From Reyranellaceae bacterium (GTDB lineage Bacteria > Pseudomonadota > Alphaproteobacteria > Reyranellales > Reyranellaceae): a DNA stretch of 64,000 nucleotides. The stretch covers positions 1 to 64,000 of the forward strand of contig JALHMM010000012.1 of assembly GCA_022844045.1 (NCBI GenBank), read 5' to 3'. The translations under genes were made by a program, and so were the position numbers. The first letter of the stretch is position 1, and the number at the start of each line of letters is the position of its first letter. The notes under the pieces are model-generated. The model had not been told where the DNA came from. It did not search any database and worked only from the letters and a program-made list of their open reading frames with translations. This document shows positions 10,189 through 18,271 of this stretch, in pieces.

Positions 10189-10878
10189 ATGGCCCTCCGT
10201 TTCCGTTTGCTTCTGGCGGCGCTTCTCGTGTCGCTGGTGTCGGCGTGCGGCATGTCCGGCGACGAATCCGCGCCCAGCGACAAGGTCGCCGCCGCCGCTT
10301 GGCACGAATGGCGCCGCTATGGCGGCAACATCCTCGATTATGGCGGGCGCCATAGCCGCAATGGCGGCGGCCACGAGACACGCGAGCCGCTGGCCTCGCG
10401 CATCGGCACCTATTGGCGCGCCGCCGGCCACCCCGAATGGGACGGCCGCACCAACAAGCCGTGGTCGGGCGCCTTCGTGGCCTGGGTCGTGAAGGACGCC
10501 GGCGTCAATGGCCGCGACTTCCGTCTCGGCGGGCGCCATGCCGACTACATGAAGGCGATGCTCGACCTGCAGATCGATGGCCAACCAGGCCGCTATATGG
10601 TGAAGGATTGGCGCGACGTCGCGCCCAAGAGCGGCGATCTGGTCTGCGCCGGCGCGCGAGCGTCCGGCCATCGCGACGCGCGCGCGCTGCGCGCCGCGGT
10701 CGACCGCGAGGTCACGCATTGCGACGTGGTGATCGACAACCGCAACGGCCGCCTGCGCGTCGTGGGCGGCAATGTCAGCGACAGCGTCTCGATGAGCTTC
10801 TTCCCCACGGACTCCAGCGGCCGTCTGCAACCCGTGCGCGGCCGCCCGTGGTTCGCCGTCGTCGACAAGCGCGACTAG
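10189..10878 (+). CDS. DUF2272 domain lipoprotein, CHAP/NlpC-like fold with Ser at the Cys position
   Basis: Predicted lipoprotein of 229 residues: signal helix, then lipobox LVSAC with Cys20. Residues 68-210 look like the DUF2272 family. Order of features: PWSGAFVAWVVKDAG (91-105), GDLVC (149-153), then HCDVVIDNRNGRLRVVGGNV (177-196). This order copies CHAP and NlpC/P60 amidases (W-C-x-x-F-V, then a His before a beta-strand, then GN), but Ser93 stands where their nucleophilic Cys would be. A cell-wall role is plausible; catalysis is doubtful. It stands alone, with an AT-rich promoter region at 10080-10140. Confidence 0.72.
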   Translation: MALRFRLLLAALLVSLVSACGMSGDESAPSDKVAAAAWHEWRRYGGNILDYGGRHSRNGGGHETREPLASRIGTYWRAAGHPEWDGRTNKPWSGAFVAWVVKDAGVNGRDFRLGGRHADYMKAMLDLQIDGQPGRYMVKDWRDVAPKSGDLVCAGARASGHRDARALRAAVDREVTHCDVVIDNRNGRLRVVGGNVSDSVSMSFFPTDSSGRLQPVRGRPWFAVVDKRD

Positions 10879-10966
10879 GTCGGGAGCGCGCCGCTCCAGT
10901 GGCGCGCCCTCAGCCACACTGCTACGAACCCCATCGCCCGACAGAGGCGGAGGAGGGAACGTCGCC

Positions 10967-11938
10967 ATGAAGCTCGATCGTCGTACGCTGCTTGTTGGCT
11001 CAGCGACGCTGGCTTTCGCGCCTTCCGCCGCGCGGGCGCAGGGACTGTCGGCCAATCCCATCACCATCGTGGTGCCGTTCACGCCGGGCACCGGCATCGA
11101 CATCCTCGCGCGCGCCGTGGGCGATCGCTTGCGCGCGCGCTGGAACCAGCCGGTGGTGATCGACAACAAGCCCGGCGCCAGCGGCAATATCGGCGCGCAG
11201 GCGGTGGCGCGTGCGACGGCCGACGGCCACACGCTGCTGATGACCGTCAACGCCTTCGTCATGAACCCGCACCTCTACAAGCAGGTACCCTACGATCCGG
11301 TGGCGAATTTCGCGCCCATAATCGAGGTCGCGACCGGCGATCTGGTGCTGGTGGCGCATCCCTCGCTGAACGTCGCCGACATGCGCGCGCTGGTCGCGGC
11401 GGCCAAGGCGGCCGATGGCAAGATCGACTACGCCTCGCCCGGCATCGGCACGCCGCAGCACCTGGCGATGGAGCTGTTCAAGCAGAAGGCCGGGGTGTCG
11501 CTCAACCACGTGCCCTATCGCGGCTCGGCCGGCGCGGTGCAGGACGTCGTCGCGGGCCACGTGAAGGTGATGTTCATGCCGGTGCACACCGCGCTGCCCT
11601 TCGCGCGCAATGGCCAGGTCAAGGTGCTGGCGATCGGCGGCGCCAAACGCTCGCCGCAGGCACCCGACGTGCCGACTCTCGCCGAGGCCGGTTTCCCCGG
11701 CGCCGAGGTCGATCTGTGGTACGGCATGCTCGCGCCATCGGGTACGCCGCCGGCTGCCGTGGCGAAGCTCAACGCCGAAGTGAACGAGATCCTGCGCGAG
11801 CCGGCGCTGGTCGAGGCGCTGCGGGCACAAGGCTTGGTCGCCATTGGCGGCACGCCTGCCGATTTCGCCAAGCTTATCGCCGCCGACCTCGCGAAGTGGG
11901 GCGCCGTGGTGAAGGCCGCCAACATCAGCGCCGATTGA
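10967..11938 (+). CDS. Bug-family (TctC-like) tripartite tricarboxylate substrate-binding protein
   Basis: Periplasmic two-domain binding protein, 323 residues, with an N-terminal export signal ending ARAQ. Family hallmarks: TIVVPFTPGTGIDILAR, VVIDNKPGASGNIG, VPYRGSAGAVQDVVAGHV, and PDVPTLAEAG near the C terminus. Bug proteins bind carboxylates such as tricarboxylates, nicotinate or aromatic acids in the presence of TctAB-type permeases. No tctA or tctB is near, so it is one of five orphan Bug genes in this window. It is preceded by GGAGGGAACGTCGCC. The substrate is unknown; the FAD monooxygenase 160 bp downstream on the same strand hints at an aromatic acid. Confidence 0.88.
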   Translation: MKLDRRTLLVGSATLAFAPSAARAQGLSANPITIVVPFTPGTGIDILARAVGDRLRARWNQPVVIDNKPGASGNIGAQAVARATADGHTLLMTVNAFVMNPHLYKQVPYDPVANFAPIIEVATGDLVLVAHPSLNVADMRALVAAAKAADGKIDYASPGIGTPQHLAMELFKQKAGVSLNHVPYRGSAGAVQDVVAGHVKVMFMPVHTALPFARNGQVKVLAIGGAKRSPQAPDVPTLAEAGFPGAEVDLWYGMLAPSGTPPAAVAKLNAEVNEILREPALVEALRAQGLVAIGGTPADFAKLIAADLAKWGAVVKAANISAD

Positions 11939-11962
11939 TGCGGGGACTTGCCCATAGGTTTG

Positions 11963-12083
11963 CCTTCCCCCGGAGGGGGAAGGTGGCGCGAAGCGACGGA
12001 AGGGGGATGTCGAAGACGGACGCCTCAGTTCGTCTTCGACATCCCCCATCCGCCCTGCGGGCACCTTCCCCCTCCGGGGGAAG
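11963..12083. repeat. Long imperfect inverted repeat (about 54-bp arms)
   Basis: The left arm (11963-12018) and right arm (12030-12083) are near-perfect reverse complements with a loop of about 11 bases. Each arm ends in its own small palindrome of the type CCTTCCCCCGGAGGGGGAAGG. The element fills the gap between the Bug gene and the FAD monooxygenase. It resembles the dispersed palindromic intergenic repeats common in alphaproteobacteria, and as RNA would form a very stable hairpin. Confidence 0.85.
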
Positions 12084-12098
12084 GTAAGAGATCGCACC

Positions 12099-13313
12099 AT
12101 GCACGACGTCCTGATCATCGGCGGCGGCATCGCCGGGCTGACCACCGCGCTGACCCTGCATGAGGCCGGCATCGCCTGCCGCGTGTTCGAGGCGGCGCCG
12201 GCGATCGAACCGATCGGAGTCGGCATCAATGTCCTGCCGCATGCGTCCGCGATACTGGCGCGGCTCGGGCTCGAGCCGGCGCTGTCGGCCGTGGCGGTGT
12301 GCACGACCGAGTCGGCGTTCTTCAACCGCTTCGGCCAGCTGATCTATCGCGAGAAGCTGGGCCGCGCCGCCGGCTACGCGCAGCCGCAATTCTCGATCCA
12401 TCGCGGCGATCTGCAACGCGTGCTGTACGAGGCGGTGCGCGCGAGAATCGGCGAGGCGCGCCTCTTGCTGGGCCGTCGCTGCGTCGCGGTCGAGGCGAAC
12501 GACGCCGGCGCCGTCGCGCGGTTCGACGACGGATCGAGCGTGTCGGGTTCGCTCGCCATCGCCTGCGACGGCATCCATTCCGTCGTGCGCAAGCAACTCT
12601 ACCCGCGCGAAGGTGCGCCGCGTTACGCCGGCGTCAACATGTGGCGCGGCGTGACGCGCTGGCAGCCGTTCCTGTCAGGGGCGACCATGGTGCGCGCCGG
12701 CTGGCTGGCCTGCGGCAAGATGGTGATCTATCCGATCCGCGAGTCGATCGATGGGGAAGGTCGCCAACTGGTGAACTGGGTGGCCGAGATCGAGACGCCG
12801 GCCGACACCAGCCGCGACTGGAACCGCGGCGGCCGGCTCGAGGATTTCCTCTGGGCGTTCGAGGACTGGCATTTCGACTGGCTCGACGTGCCGGCGTTCC
12901 TGCGCGCCGCGGACGTCGTGCTCGAGTTCCCGATGGTCGATCAGGATCCGCTGCCGGCCTGGAGCTTCGGCCGCGTCACCTTGCTAGGCGACGCCGCGCA
13001 TCCGATGGTGCCGCGCGGCTCGAACGGGGCGGGGCAGGCGATCCTCGACGCCGACGTCATCGCGCGCTGCCTGAAGCAGCACGACGATCCCGTCGCGGCG
13101 CTCAAGGCCTACGAAGCAGCGCGCCTCGGTCCGACGACCGATGTCGTATTGACCAACCGCAAGAACCCGCCCGACGCGATCCTGCGCGAGGTCTTCGTGC
13201 GCTCCGGCGACAAGCCCTTCGCGCGCATCGAGGACGTGATCAGTCCCGCCGAGCTCGCCGCGATCTCCGACAGCTACAAGCGCGTGGCGCGGTACGCGTT
13301 GCCGTCATCCTGA
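12099..13313 (+). CDS. FAD-dependent monooxygenase (salicylate hydroxylase/PhzS-like)
   Basis: Flavoprotein aromatic hydroxylase of 404 residues, using NAD(P)H and oxygen. The FAD Rossmann motif IIGGGIAGLTTALTLHEAG lies at the N terminus, the middle DG motif is CDGIHSVVRKQL, and the second FAD motif GDAAHPMVPRGSNGAGQAI is near residue 300. This matches the PhzS-like branch usually labelled flavin-dependent oxidoreductase. Substrate unknown. The last codons (CCGTCATCCTGA) and stop fall inside a dispersed palindromic repeat that begins at 13304, so the repeat has replaced the original C-terminal end. The upstream Bug protein may supply substrate, but a long hairpin separates the two. Confidence 0.87.
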   Translation: MHDVLIIGGGIAGLTTALTLHEAGIACRVFEAAPAIEPIGVGINVLPHASAILARLGLEPALSAVAVCTTESAFFNRFGQLIYREKLGRAAGYAQPQFSIHRGDLQRVLYEAVRARIGEARLLLGRRCVAVEANDAGAVARFDDGSSVSGSLAIACDGIHSVVRKQLYPREGAPRYAGVNMWRGVTRWQPFLSGATMVRAGWLACGKMVIYPIRESIDGEGRQLVNWVAEIETPADTSRDWNRGGRLEDFLWAFEDWHFDWLDVPAFLRAADVVLEFPMVDQDPLPAWSFGRVTLLGDAAHPMVPRGSNGAGQAILDADVIARCLKQHDDPVAALKAYEAARLGPTTDVVLTNRKNPPDAILREVFVRSGDKPFARIEDVISPAELAAISDSYKRVARYALPSS

Positions 13314-13404
13314 GCGAAGCGAAGGATCTCGCGGTATCGTGGTCACATCCATGCGTGGTGTCTGGTCGCACCACCGCGAGGTCCTTCGCTTCGCTAAGGA
13401 CGAC
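13304..13404. repeat. Dispersed inverted repeat, GTCATCCTGAGCGAAG type
   Basis: Left arm 13304-13335 and right arm 13373-13404 are reverse complements over 32 bp with about three mismatches, separated by 37 bp. It lies between convergent genes: it contains the stop codon of the FAD monooxygenase and ends one base before the stop of the TetR gene. Related elements are at 14972-15036 and 62213-62276. Confidence 0.85.
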
Positions 13405-13405
13405 G

Positions 13406-14050
13406 TTAGCCTTCAATAAGCTTCAGTATCGCGCGGCTTAACATCCGCGGCGTGGCCTCGTCGTGGATCGAGAACGGGCCGGGGTTGATGAGGATCATGT
13501 TGTTCATCGTGCCCGACAGGATCTGGAAGGCGAAGCGGATGGCGTCTTCGTCGGCCGCGACTGTCGGTCGGCCGAGCAGGGAGAGCGCGATCGGCAGCGC
13601 CAGCGACACGCGCTCGTGGCCCAGCTCGCGCAGCGGCGTCCACGCCGCCGGGTCGCTGCCGGCCTGGCGCAGCGAGGCGCGCACCAGTCCCTCGTAGCGC
13701 CGGTTCCAGGTCACCGAGGTGCCGACGACCCATTCGATGAAGCCGGCCAGGCCGCGTGGCCAGGCGACGTCGGGGCGATAGTCGCGGCGCATGGCGCGGC
13801 GCGACTCCTCGACGACGCCGAGCTGCAGGGCGCGGAGATAGGCTTCCTTGCTGTCGAAGCGGGCGTAGAATGAGCCGACCGTGATGCCGGTGGCGGCGCA
13901 CAGATCGGCGATCGACAGGCGGTCGAAGTCGCGATCCCTCAGCAGCGTCAGCCCGGCGCGCAGCAACTCGGCGACCAGCTCGCGGCTGCGTTTCTGCCGT
14001 GCCGGGCGCATGCCGGGGATATCGAGCTGGGTGACGAGGGTAGCGTCCAT
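13406..14050 (-). CDS. TetR family transcriptional regulator
   Basis: One-domain HTH repressor with a C-terminal ligand domain, 214 residues. The DNA-binding part spans about residues 18-65, with recognition helix region CAATGITVGSFYARFDSKEAYLRAL. It is divergent from the TauD/TfdA-family dioxygenase gene, with a palindrome between them, so it probably controls that gene and itself. The ligand is unknown. Confidence 0.9.
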   Translation of the reverse strand: MDATLVTQLDIPGMRPARQKRSRELVAELLRAGLTLLRDRDFDRLSIADLCAATGITVGSFYARFDSKEAYLRALQLGVVEESRRAMRRDYRPDVAWPRGLAGFIEWVVGTSVTWNRRYEGLVRASLRQAGSDPAAWTPLRELGHERVSLALPIALSLLGRPTVAADEDAIRFAFQILSGTMNNMILINPGPFSIHDEATPRMLSRAILKLIEG

Positions 14051-14060
14051 TGACTCGATA

Positions 14061-14088
14061 TTAAACTAGAATTATGATTCTTGTTAAG
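14061..14088. promoter_or_regulatory. Candidate TetR operator
   Basis: An inverted repeat with perfect core AGAAT-TATG-ATTCT (14068-14081) extends imperfectly outward to TTAA/TTAAG. It lies 10 bp upstream of the TetR start and 21 bp upstream of the dioxygenase start, where a repressor would block both. Confidence 0.55.
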
Positions 14089-14109
14089 AGCCGAATGTGG
14101 AGGGACGCC

Positions 14110-14961
14110 ATGCTGCGCAACAGCCGTTTCGACATCCGCCCGACCAATGGCGCGTTGGGCGCGGAGATCCATGGCGTGGACCTGGCGCAGCCGCTGGATG
14201 ACACCGGCGTGGCGGAAATCCGCCGGGCGCTTGCCGATCACGGCGTGGTCTTCTTCCGCGAGCAGAAGATCACGCCCGAGCAACACATCGCCTTCGCCGA
14301 GCGCATGGGGCCGATCAACGTCAACCGCTTCTTCCGTCACGTCGAGGGCTATCCGAAGATCGCCGAGGTGCGCAAAGAGCCGGAGCAGAAGGCCAATATC
14401 GGCGGCGGCTGGCACACCGACCACAGCTACGACCAGATCCCGGCGCTGGGCTCGATCCTGCTGGCGCGCGAGGTGCCGCCGCGCGGTGGCGACACGATGT
14501 TCGCCTGCATGGCGCAGGCCTATGACGCGCTGTCGGACGGGTTGAAGGCGACGCTCGAGGGCATGCGCGCGGTCCATTCCAGCCGCCACGTCTTCGGCGC
14601 CGCGGCCAATTACCTGCAGACCGATATCAAGGGCCGGCTCGGCAACACCGAGGCGGCGACCCAGGACGCGGTGCATCCCGTCGTGGTGCGTCACCCCGAT
14701 TCGGGCCGCAAGGTGCTCTATGTGAACTCGTCCTTCACCGTGCGCTTCGACGGCTGGACGGCGCAGGAGAGCGCGCCGCTGCTGAAGTACCTCTACGAGC
14801 ACGCGGCGCGGCCCGAGTTCACCACGCGCTTCATGTGGCGCGAGGGCTCGATCGCCTTCTGGGACAATCGCGCGACCTGGCACTACGCGCTCAACGACTA
14901 CCAGGGCGAACGCCGCCTGATGCACCGCATCACCATCGAGGGCGTGCCGCTCCGGGCTTGA
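14110..14961 (+). CDS. TauD/TfdA family Fe(II)/2-oxoglutarate dioxygenase
   Basis: Non-haem iron oxygenase of 283 residues that hydroxylates a substrate while decarboxylating 2-oxoglutarate, as in release of sulfite from taurine or cleavage of aryloxyacetates. The iron triad is visible: His102 and Asp104 (HTD) and His258 (WHYALNDY); Arg273 in RLMHR is placed to bind 2-oxoglutarate. I chose ATG 14110, preceded by GGAGGGAC; an earlier in-frame ATG at 14074 would run through the operator. Its actual substrate is not decidable. It is divergent from TetR at 13406-14050. Confidence 0.9.
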   Translation: MLRNSRFDIRPTNGALGAEIHGVDLAQPLDDTGVAEIRRALADHGVVFFREQKITPEQHIAFAERMGPINVNRFFRHVEGYPKIAEVRKEPEQKANIGGGWHTDHSYDQIPALGSILLAREVPPRGGDTMFACMAQAYDALSDGLKATLEGMRAVHSSRHVFGAAANYLQTDIKGRLGNTEAATQDAVHPVVVRHPDSGRKVLYVNSSFTVRFDGWTAQESAPLLKYLYEHAARPEFTTRFMWREGSIAFWDNRATWHYALNDYQGERRLMHRITIEGVPLRA

Positions 14962-14971
14962 AGCACACGCT

Positions 14972-15036
14972 GTCATCCCGAACGTAGTGAGGGATCCAGG
15001 CGGAATTCCTGGATCCCTCGCGCTGCTCGGGAAGAC
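14972..15036. repeat. Dispersed inverted repeat, GTCATCCCGAACG type
   Basis: The arms, GTCATCCCG...GGATCCAGG (14972-15000) and CCTGGATCC...GGGAAGAC (15008-15036), are about 29 bp each with a 7-bp spacer. It lies between convergent genes. It is the same family as the element at 62213-62276. Confidence 0.85.
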
Positions 15037-15050
15037 GGAGGTTGCGTGCT

Positions 15051-15905
15051 CTACGCTCGCGGATTGTCCTCGTCGAAGAACACCAGCGTGCGAATCTCGA
15101 TGCTCTCGCGCGGACGGGCGTTCGCCGGGCTGGTCGGATCGTCGAAGGCGCTATGCGCCGTCCAGCGCGCGCGCCCGTCGGTCGCCGAGTCGTAGCACTT
15201 GAAGACCATCGCCTCGTCGGCCGTCATGTCAGGGTAGTAGTACCAGCGATGTGCCGGGTTGTGGCGCACACCGTAGGTCTCGCCCAGGCGGTCGCGGTAG
15301 ATCAGATCCGAGGCGATGAAGTCCTCGAAGCCCACCGAGCGCGCATCGACGATACCCAGCGGCTGTTGTTCGATGGTGCCGGCGATCGAGCGCCAGACAT
15401 TGATGATGGCGTAGCGCTTCTTCAGCCGCCGCTCGGCCTCGTCGGGCGCCAGCAAGTCCCACACACGCTGCGGCGCGGAGCGCAGGGTGTAGTCGTTGTG
15501 CGCGCGCTTCACCGGCTCGCGCACGCCCCGATCGTCGCGCTTGGCGTTGCGGCCGTCGCGGATCGTGTGGTCGAACACCACGACCTTCGTCGCGCCGGTG
15601 AGCTTCTTCACCAGAGCCTCGACCTCGCCATAGTAGGTGTCGACGAGCTGCCGCTCGTCATAGAAGTCGCTGACGGCGCTGGGCGCTTCGACGAGGGTGA
15701 AGCCGGCGGTCTCGAGCGTCGGCTGCTCAGCCAGCTGGCGCGCGTCGTGCACGGCCATCGGCTGCGGCTCGTAGGCGGTGTTGCGCCACGGCTTTCCCGG
15801 TGGCGGCTCGTAGGTGTAGCTGAACGGCTTCTCGCCGATCGGCACGATGTAGTTGATCGGCGCGACGACCTCGGTCGAAGCGGTGGTGACGGTCAGGGCG
15901 TCCAT
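15051..15905 (-). CDS. CmcJ/NvfI (AsaB-like) family oxidoreductase
   Basis: Protein of 284 residues that matches the family named after the cephamycin methoxylation helper CmcJ and fungal AsaB/NvfI oxygenases. Recognisable stretches: VVVFDHTIRD, the HNDYT motif about residue 155, RYAIINVWRSI, and the conserved C-terminal block HRWYYYPDMTADEAMVFKCYDS. In this family the conserved His/Asp residues resemble a 2-oxoglutarate oxygenase fold. ATG 15905 has GGGAG upstream. Function here is unknown; the next gene on the same strand starts 110 bp upstream of it and is an amino-acid dehydratase, so they need not be linked. Confidence 0.8.
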   Translation of the reverse strand: MDALTVTTASTEVVAPINYIVPIGEKPFSYTYEPPPGKPWRNTAYEPQPMAVHDARQLAEQPTLETAGFTLVEAPSAVSDFYDERQLVDTYYGEVEALVKKLTGATKVVVFDHTIRDGRNAKRDDRGVREPVKRAHNDYTLRSAPQRVWDLLAPDEAERRLKKRYAIINVWRSIAGTIEQQPLGIVDARSVGFEDFIASDLIYRDRLGETYGVRHNPAHRWYYYPDMTADEAMVFKCYDSATDGRARWTAHSAFDDPTSPANARPRESIEIRTLVFFDEDNPRA

Positions 15906-16015
15906 GATGCGGCTCCCGGTTGAATCTTCTGAACCGAACATGGGGGCAGGCCCTGCTGGGGTCAAAAGAGCATTTGTCGGGTCACCGTTAAGGAAACTTG
16001 TAAGCAGGCTGGGAA

Positions 16016-16960
16016 TCAGCGAGTGACGAAGTCGGTGCTGGTGGGATTGCTGCCGCAGATCAGAACCGCGACCTTCTCGCCCTTCGCTGGCACGTAGCGG
16101 CCGGAGGTCAGCGCCGCCATGGCCGCGGCGCCGCCGGGCTCGGCCACCAGCCGCAGCTTGTCCCACAGCATCTTCTGCGCCGCGACGATCGCCTCGTCGG
16201 TGACCAGCACCGATTGCGCCACGTGCTCTTGCGCGATGGGGAACATCAGGCCGCCGATCTGCTTGGGGGCGAGCGAGTCGGCCGCCACGCCGCCGGCGGG
16301 CGCGTCGACCGGCTGGCCGGCCTTCAGCGCCATGTTCAGCGTCGGCGCCGCCTCGGGCTCGACGGCCACGACCTTGACCTTGCCGGCGAACCACGCGGCG
16401 ATACCGCCGATCAGCCCGCCGCCGCCGACCGCGACCAGCAGCGTGTCGAGTCCGGGCAGCTGTTCCTCGATCTCCAGCCCGACGCTGCCCTGGCCGATCA
16501 GGGTCTCGGGCTGGTCGTAGGCGTGGATCGCCATGGCACCACTCTGCGCGCGCCATTCCTCCGACGCGGCCAGCGAATCGGCGTAGCGCTCGCCGCCGAC
16601 GACGAGGTCGGCCCCATAGCCGCGGATACGCGCGATCTTCATCGGCGCGGCGATGACGGGCACGTAGATCTTGGCCGGGATCTTCAAGGTCATCGCGGCA
16701 TAGGCGACGGCCGCGCCATGGTTGCCGCCCGAAGCCGCGACCACGCCGGCCTTCGGCACGGCGCGCGTCAGCAGGTTGGTGAAGGCGCCGCGCGGCTTGA
16801 ACGAGCCGCTGTGCTGCAGCAGCTCGAGCTTGAGGTGCACTTCCGGAAGCGACAGGCCGAAATCGGCGCCGGCGACCGACATGACCGGCGTGCGTCTGAT
16901 GAACGGCGCGATGCCGACATGGTTGGCGGCGATGGCGGCGCGGTCGATGGTGCGGGTCAT
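16016..16960 (-). CDS. PLP-dependent serine/threonine dehydratase-like enzyme
   Basis: Fold-type II PLP enzyme, 314 residues, that would deaminate threonine or serine to a 2-oxo acid. Visible: PLP lysine in SGSFKPRGA (near residue 55), the SGGNHG substrate loop, and the phosphate-binding glycine run VGGGGLIGG. No ACT regulatory domain follows, so it is a short catabolic-type enzyme rather than full-length biosynthetic IlvA. ATG 16960 gives the usual N terminus; upstream codons remain open without a clear ribosome site. Racemase activity of the same fold cannot be excluded. Confidence 0.85.
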   Translation of the reverse strand: MTRTIDRAAIAANHVGIAPFIRRTPVMSVAGADFGLSLPEVHLKLELLQHSGSFKPRGAFTNLLTRAVPKAGVVAASGGNHGAAVAYAAMTLKIPAKIYVPVIAAPMKIARIRGYGADLVVGGERYADSLAASEEWRAQSGAMAIHAYDQPETLIGQGSVGLEIEEQLPGLDTLLVAVGGGGLIGGIAAWFAGKVKVVAVEPEAAPTLNMALKAGQPVDAPAGGVAADSLAPKQIGGLMFPIAQEHVAQSVLVTDEAIVAAQKMLWDKLRLVAEPGGAAAMAALTSGRYVPAKGEKVAVLICGSNPTSTDFVTR

Positions 16961-17035
16961 GGCTTGGCTATAGAGAAGCGCTCGGCCGGTTGGCAACATG
17001 CCTTCGCCGGCTCGCCCGCGAATGGCGGCCAATCG

Positions 17036-17551
17036 TCAGCCAGCCTTGCGGCAGGTCGAGGTCTTCTTCAGCTCCGGCCCGGTATGGCCGCGCAGGAAGG
17101 CGAGGATCTTGTCCGGTGTGCCACGCGGCTTGGGCGGGCCCAGCCGATCGAAGCTGAGCTCGACGCCATGTGTCCTCGCCAGCGCCTCCAGCATCGGGCG
17201 ATTGTCAGGGATCAGCATGGCGTAGGCGCCATCGGCTTCGCGACGCAGGAAAACATGCGAGATGCGGCCGCCGGACTCGTCGGCCTCGACGATGATCAGA
17301 TCGCCAGACTTCTCCATACGCAGCGCGTAGCCGCTCTTGTCGACGATGGCACGGTAGACGTGATCGCCTGCCGAGGCCTGGTTGGGGCCGGAGAGCACGA
17401 CGCGGCCGCCGTCCTTGTCGTTGGTGTTCTGACAGCGCCAGGTTCCCGCGGCGAGGCCGACATCCTGGCCGCGCTGCAGGACGCGCTGTTCGGTTTCGTA
17501 GCAGCCCGTCAGCAGGGCCAGCGCGGCGAGGAGGGCGAGGGCGATGCGCAT
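17036..17551 (-). CDS. Hypothetical lipoprotein
   Basis: I do not recognise the family. The 171-residue product begins with a signal helix and lipobox LLTGC, so it should be anchored in a membrane facing the periplasm. The mature part is soluble, beta-rich and has Cys near both ends (TWRCQNTND and STCRKAG), possibly a disulfide. ATG 17551 is divergent from the next gene by 24 bp, implying overlapping promoters. Confidence 0.65.
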   Translation of the reverse strand: MRIALALLAALALLTGCYETEQRVLQRGQDVGLAAGTWRCQNTNDKDGGRVVLSGPNQASAGDHVYRAIVDKSGYALRMEKSGDLIIVEADESGGRISHVFLRREADGAYAMLIPDNRPMLEALARTHGVELSFDRLGPPKPRGTPDKILAFLRGHTGPELKKTSTCRKAG

Positions 17552-17575
17552 CGGCGGACTATGATAGGCTCGGCC

Positions 17576-18214
17576 ATGGCCGACAAGCCGTCCGATCGTA
17601 TCGCCCTGGGCCAGGCCGAGGTTCCGCCGGTCCTGCGGACGCAGGCCGACGTGCTGCCGCAATTCACCGGCGAGCAGCTCGAGAGCCAGCTGCAAACCTT
17701 CGACATGTTCCTCGCCATCTTGTCGCCGACGGTGCGGCCGGCGGTTTCGGACATGCTGCGCCGGGCCGCCGAGCGGACAGCCGATGCCGCGAGCGCCAAG
17801 CGCATCATGAAAGCGGCGCTGGATGTCAGCATCGGGCTGCGCGCCGCCGAGCCTCACGATCACGAGGCGGCGATGCGGGCGTACCAGGAACAGCACCGCA
17901 AGAACTTCCCGAACCTGCCCGGTCCGGGCGGCGACGATCAGGTGTTTCTCGCCAAGATCGATGAGGCGCTGGCGCGGATCGAGCCCATGGTCGACGCTGG
18001 CTGGGCGCCGGCGCAGAGCATCGCGCGGCAGCTGCGCTGGTGCCGCGCCCTGGCGCTGGGCGAGCCGCGCGAGGAGCGGCCCGGTCCGTTCTCGATGGGC
18101 ATGATCGCCACGCGCAATTTCGACATGTGGGGCGACGAGCCCGAGCTCGCCAGCCTGATCAACGAGGTCGAGCGGCTGGCCAATATCCGGCTGGAGGCTG
18201 ACGACGATCCGTAG
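17576..18214 (+). CDS. Hypothetical helical cytoplasmic protein
   Basis: A 212-residue product with no signal peptide or membrane segment and no family I recognise. It is rich in Ala, Glu and Arg and predicted mostly helical; it contains QLESQLQTFDMFLAILSPTVRP and a conserved-looking FDMWGDEPELASL near the end. The codon bias fits a real gene. The start ATG 17576 faces the lipoprotein gene at 17551. A longer frame to the left is open only because it is antisense to the dehydratase gene. Confidence 0.6.
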   Translation: MADKPSDRIALGQAEVPPVLRTQADVLPQFTGEQLESQLQTFDMFLAILSPTVRPAVSDMLRRAAERTADAASAKRIMKAALDVSIGLRAAEPHDHEAAMRAYQEQHRKNFPNLPGPGGDDQVFLAKIDEALARIEPMVDAGWAPAQSIARQLRWCRALALGEPREERPGPFSMGMIATRNFDMWGDEPELASLINEVERLANIRLEADDDP

Positions 18215-18271
18215 GTCCCCAAGTGATCGGTGATCGCCTTGACCGCCAGCCGGGATCACAGAGTTGGGACT

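Noticed and set aside
15906-16556. N-terminal extension of the CmcJ-like protein
   Set aside because: The extension is antisense-like low-complexity sequence over the dehydratase gene; ATG 15905 has its own ribosome site and matches the family start.
16214-17575. Long leader for the helical protein at 17576-18214
   Set aside because: It is antisense to the dehydratase and lipoprotein genes; ATG 17576 begins the normal composition.
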